A stretch of 25,505 bases of DNA from CAYUNA01 sp047629355. GTDB lineage: Bacteria > Bacteroidota > Bacteroidia > Chitinophagales > Saprospiraceae. Below the pieces are notes generated by a model, which did not search any database, was not told the origin of the DNA, and was given only the letters and a program-made list of their open reading frames with translations. Shown here piece by piece: positions 22,900 through 25,505 of the stretch (position 1 is the stretch's first letter; the number at the start of each line of letters is the position of its first letter). Location: the NCBI GenBank assembly GCA_047629355.1, contig JBLHWU010000080.1, positions 1 to 25,505 of the forward strand. The letters are read 5' to 3'. Position numbers and translations under genes: made by a program.

Positions 22900-25175
22900 T
22901 TAGCTTGACTTTAAGACTTTTCTTGTTATAGTTTTACTACCATTTTTTACAGTTACTAATAAGATTTCATCAGATGCAGCAAGGTCATTTATAGAGACTC
23001 TTTGCATTCCCGGTAATAAAAATTGCTCTTTTTGATAGATTAACTGCCCCAATACATTATGGATTTCTATCTCAACAGTTTCGGCTTGTGATGAGTAGAT
23101 ATCCAAATTCATATTGTCTTGAAAAGGATTGGGTACGATATCTACTGAAAATGCAGCTTGGCTTCTCAGTATAATTGGTCTGATTTCACCATTTTTGCCA
23201 ATCGCGTAATTCTTCAACTGAATTGCACTTGCATCTGTTACTCTTTGTCCACCTCCACTCTCGGCTAATGATTGGACATTGGCTGAAGAAAAATCACCTG
23301 CTCCATTGAAAACTAATTGAAAAATTTCTTCTCCATCCATCAATGATTTTGATTCGGCAGCCACATCATCGTACCAAAGGGTTCGAATTATGCCATTTTC
23401 AGCATCAGTTGCTCCAAAAAAGTCTTGAATTACACCTGATAAATCTCTTTCTAAACTTTGGAAATACTCTAAATTAACTTTATCAAAATCTATAATCATT
23501 TGATATCCGATGATATCTTCAAAGCCTTCAACTTTGAAATTGTATTTAGCTTGATTGCCTTCAATTTCTTGTTCGATGGTTAAAAAAACAGGTTCTCCTT
23601 GCTCCTCTGTTGTTGCATTACCATTGACGTCACCTATTTTAATCGCTCGAAAATTCCAATTTTTTTCATTCAGTATATCTGTATTATGTTTATTGATTTC
23701 ATATTTATTAAAATAGGTGATATCACCTGAATTAATTGGTCTATAGACTCTATTGTTTCCATACTGGTCAACCCATTCAGCTGTAAGTGGGTTAGCCTCA
23801 TAATCATTATGAAAACTAAACTGATTACTTAAATAATATTCTGGAACAAAAACCCAAGAACCCTGGGGAAACTCGTTGTCGATATTTAAAATGACTTTTC
23901 TTAATTTTACTAAGTCTAAAGTTGTAACAGAACCATTATAATTTATGTCTGCTGCAATGAATTGTTCAGGAATTGTAAATGGAACAATATTTAGAATGTG
24001 TTGTCTCATTTTTACTAAATCTAAAGTTGTAACTCCATTTCTCAAATCTGCAGCATCACCAAATAACTCAATTATTTCAACTTCTACATCTTGATTTTCT
24101 CCATCAAATAAATCATTATGAAACACTTCATATTCACCATTACCATTTGTGACTTCATTAAACATGGAGGTTGTTGGATATTCTGTAATATCAATATCCA
24201 CGTTTGGTAATGGATCAAATTGGCGAATTCCATCACTATTAGCAAATACTTTATCTACTTTTCCTATATCAACACAATCAGCACTTGCTAATAAGAATTC
24301 ATAATCAGGATGAGTAGTCAAAAATTGGAACATTCTATCAAATTGTCCTTGAGAAAAATGTTGAGGGCTACAATGATAACCTGACATTATATTATATTTG
24401 TCAGGATTGAATATGAAACCATCAAGGCTTAAATAAGTATTTTCGCATGATTCATCACAAGCATAATTCTCACAAAAAAAATCACCTGGATCAGCAGGAG
24501 TATCGCAAATAAAATCTCCATACTTTATAGTGCTGCCGCTACAATCCCACCCCGTTGGGATTACTTGATTCTCATCACAAACACTACAAACATTGAGACC
24601 TGTGTCATGAAAAGGCGTATTTACAGGTAAGTATTGCCCCGTACCAGTATGCACAATGTTAAAAAAATGTGCTAATTCATGCGCTAAAGTTCTTGAGCCA
24701 GTAACATTTATTTGTGTTTCGGGCAACAACACCATATTTCCGAAAGTAGCATGAGTAGGCGCAATTGCATAACCACCAAACATTGGAAGTGTACTTACAC
24801 AGTAAATATTTATTGCATCTTCAGAGTAAGAAAGATTTCGTAGTGATTGAAGCGCTGAATTAAAATTACTTAAATCATAGTGTTCTGTACTATTTATTGA
24901 TGAAGTCTTACAAATGTCGAAAGATAAATTAGATCCAGAAAAAAAGAGTTGGTATATTCTACAAGAGAGTAAAGGGATTGATTGTTATTTTCATAATCAT
25001 CCCAAACGGAAACACCTTCATTATTTCTAACAATAATAAAATTCAGTAGTACAGTGAATGCTTGATTGGAAATTGCCGAATTGCTACTATTAGGATTCAT
25101 TTCACTTAGTAAATCTAAATATTCAGAATCACTTGGGGAAACAAAGCCACATTCCAAATTTTCTTGTGAAAACAT
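22900..25175 (-). pseudogene. M43-family (cytophagalysin-like) secreted metalloprotease, split by a one-base frameshift
   Basis: Two frames belong to one protein. The first (25175 down to 24894) ends soon after the A7 tract at 24939-24945; adding one A there restores SFFSGSNLSFDICKTSSIN and joins it in phase to the long frame (from 24783), giving 758 residues. The long part has the zinc motif HELAHFFNIVH (HExxHxxNxxH), CDTPADP, and the Met-turn YNIMSGYHC, as in M43 proteases. It then has a dockerin-like pair (VTTLDLVKMRQHIL and ADINYNGSVTTLDLVKLRKVI), a cohesin-like stretch and a C-terminal T9SS type A sorting domain (VPNPFQDNMNLDIYSS...). The signal peptide lies upstream of 25175 in frame (KRNSYFWLLSTPMFSQ) but has no ATG, GTG or TTG. 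As written, the 24783 start would lack the signal peptide and the N-terminal domain. It may be decayed, slippage-controlled or a sequence error. Confidence 0.82.
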
Positions 25176-25273
25176 AGGAGTACTTAAAAGCCAAAAATAA
25201 GAATTTCGTTTTAAATAAGGTCGTAATATAAATGGTTTTTAAAAAGAAAAATAAATAAAAATTTAGAGCTATC

Positions 25274-25288
25274 TGTTATCAGATAACA
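25274..25288. promoter_or_regulatory. Perfect palindrome TGTTATCAGATAACA
   Basis: A 15-base perfect dyad around a central A lies about 100 bases upstream of the protease reading frame, in otherwise plain AT-rich DNA. It has the size and form of a repressor or dimeric activator site. No known consensus is claimed. Confidence 0.4.
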
Positions 25289-25351
25289 ACCAAAATAAGT
25301 TCAAGGAAAAATAAGATGAAGGGAAATAATTAAAGAAGAATTGGCCAATGT

Positions 25352-25505
25352 TAAGTACGTGACACTATTTATTGGGGTAATTTGAAAACATCTTTATTCC
25401 GCTATTTTCCTTTTAAAAATAGTTCCGTGATGTAGACCATGCAACGATTTTTAAAAGAAAACTATCGAAAAAATCTTGCTTTCAAATTTTACCCCAATAA
25501 ATAAT
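25352..25505. repeat. Palindromic repeat, right copy (runs to the window end)
   Basis: It starts TAAGTACGTGACAC and continues ACTATTTATTGGGG at 25365. Its far arm ends CCCCAATAAATAAT at 25505, so positions 25365-25505 form an imperfect palindrome of 141 bases. AACATCTTTATTCCGCTATT and its partner ATCGAAAAAATCTTGCTTT form the middle arms, and GTGATGTAGACCATGC lies at the centre. It is the inverted counterpart of 1-127. Non-coding. Confidence 0.85.

Noticed and set aside
1..25505. Whole window as a composite transposon bounded by inverted repeats
   Set aside because: No transposase or integrase is present, the genes are ordinary housekeeping or surface genes, and the bounding element is a dispersed palindrome; an assembly break is simpler.

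Overview
The window reads as part of a Bacteroidota chromosome, most likely a Saprospiraceae-like (Lewinella/Haliscomenobacter-type) marine or sludge bacterium. The evidence is AT-rich DNA, two secreted proteins with C-terminal type IX secretion (T9SS type A) sorting domains, SprB-like repeats, a TonB-type outer-membrane beta-barrel receptor, a BNR-repeat 'sortilin-like' exoprotein, an FtsX/MacB-type permease of the large Bacteroidota type, and Bacteroidota-style TAnnTTTG promoter boxes. No rRNA, tRNA, CRISPR array, phage gene or transposase was seen.

Layout. 1-257: end of a palindromic repeat plus leader. 258-3896: a two-gene unit encoding a Rieske/FMN glutamate-synthase-like protein and a Rieske/thiamine-diphosphate enzyme fusion; the second gene carries a one-base frameshift and an in-frame TAG. 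4031-5266: CPA1 Na+/H+ antiporter. 5635-7027 (minus): class IV aminotransferase and a GxxExxY protein. 7540-10788 (minus): BNR-repeat exoprotein. 11486-13990 (minus): outer-membrane receptor. 14389-14631 (plus): heavy-metal-binding lipoprotein. 15425-17854 (minus): ABC permease with a probable sigma-54 promoter and paired activator sites. 19056-19682 (plus): SPOR-domain membrane protein. 19744-22824 and 22900-25175 (both minus): T9SS-exported beta-helix protein and an M43 metalloprotease that is split by a homopolymer frameshift.

The gaps are crowded with palindromic repeats. Several different palindromes begin and end with the same TAAGTA(A/C) terminus, and three separate places carry a related element of three successive hairpins whose long stem has compensatory base changes. 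One palindrome occurs in inverted orientation at the two ends of the window; because it is dispersed and palindromic, this probably reflects an assembly break at a high-copy repeat rather than a 25-kb mobile unit. No transposase is present, so any mobilisation would be in trans.

The points most worth following are the doubly Rieske-fused enzyme pair (a possible undescribed redox pathway that is decaying here), the TAAGTA-ended palindrome superfamily, and the three-hairpin element. All identifications come from reading the sequence; no database search was run.
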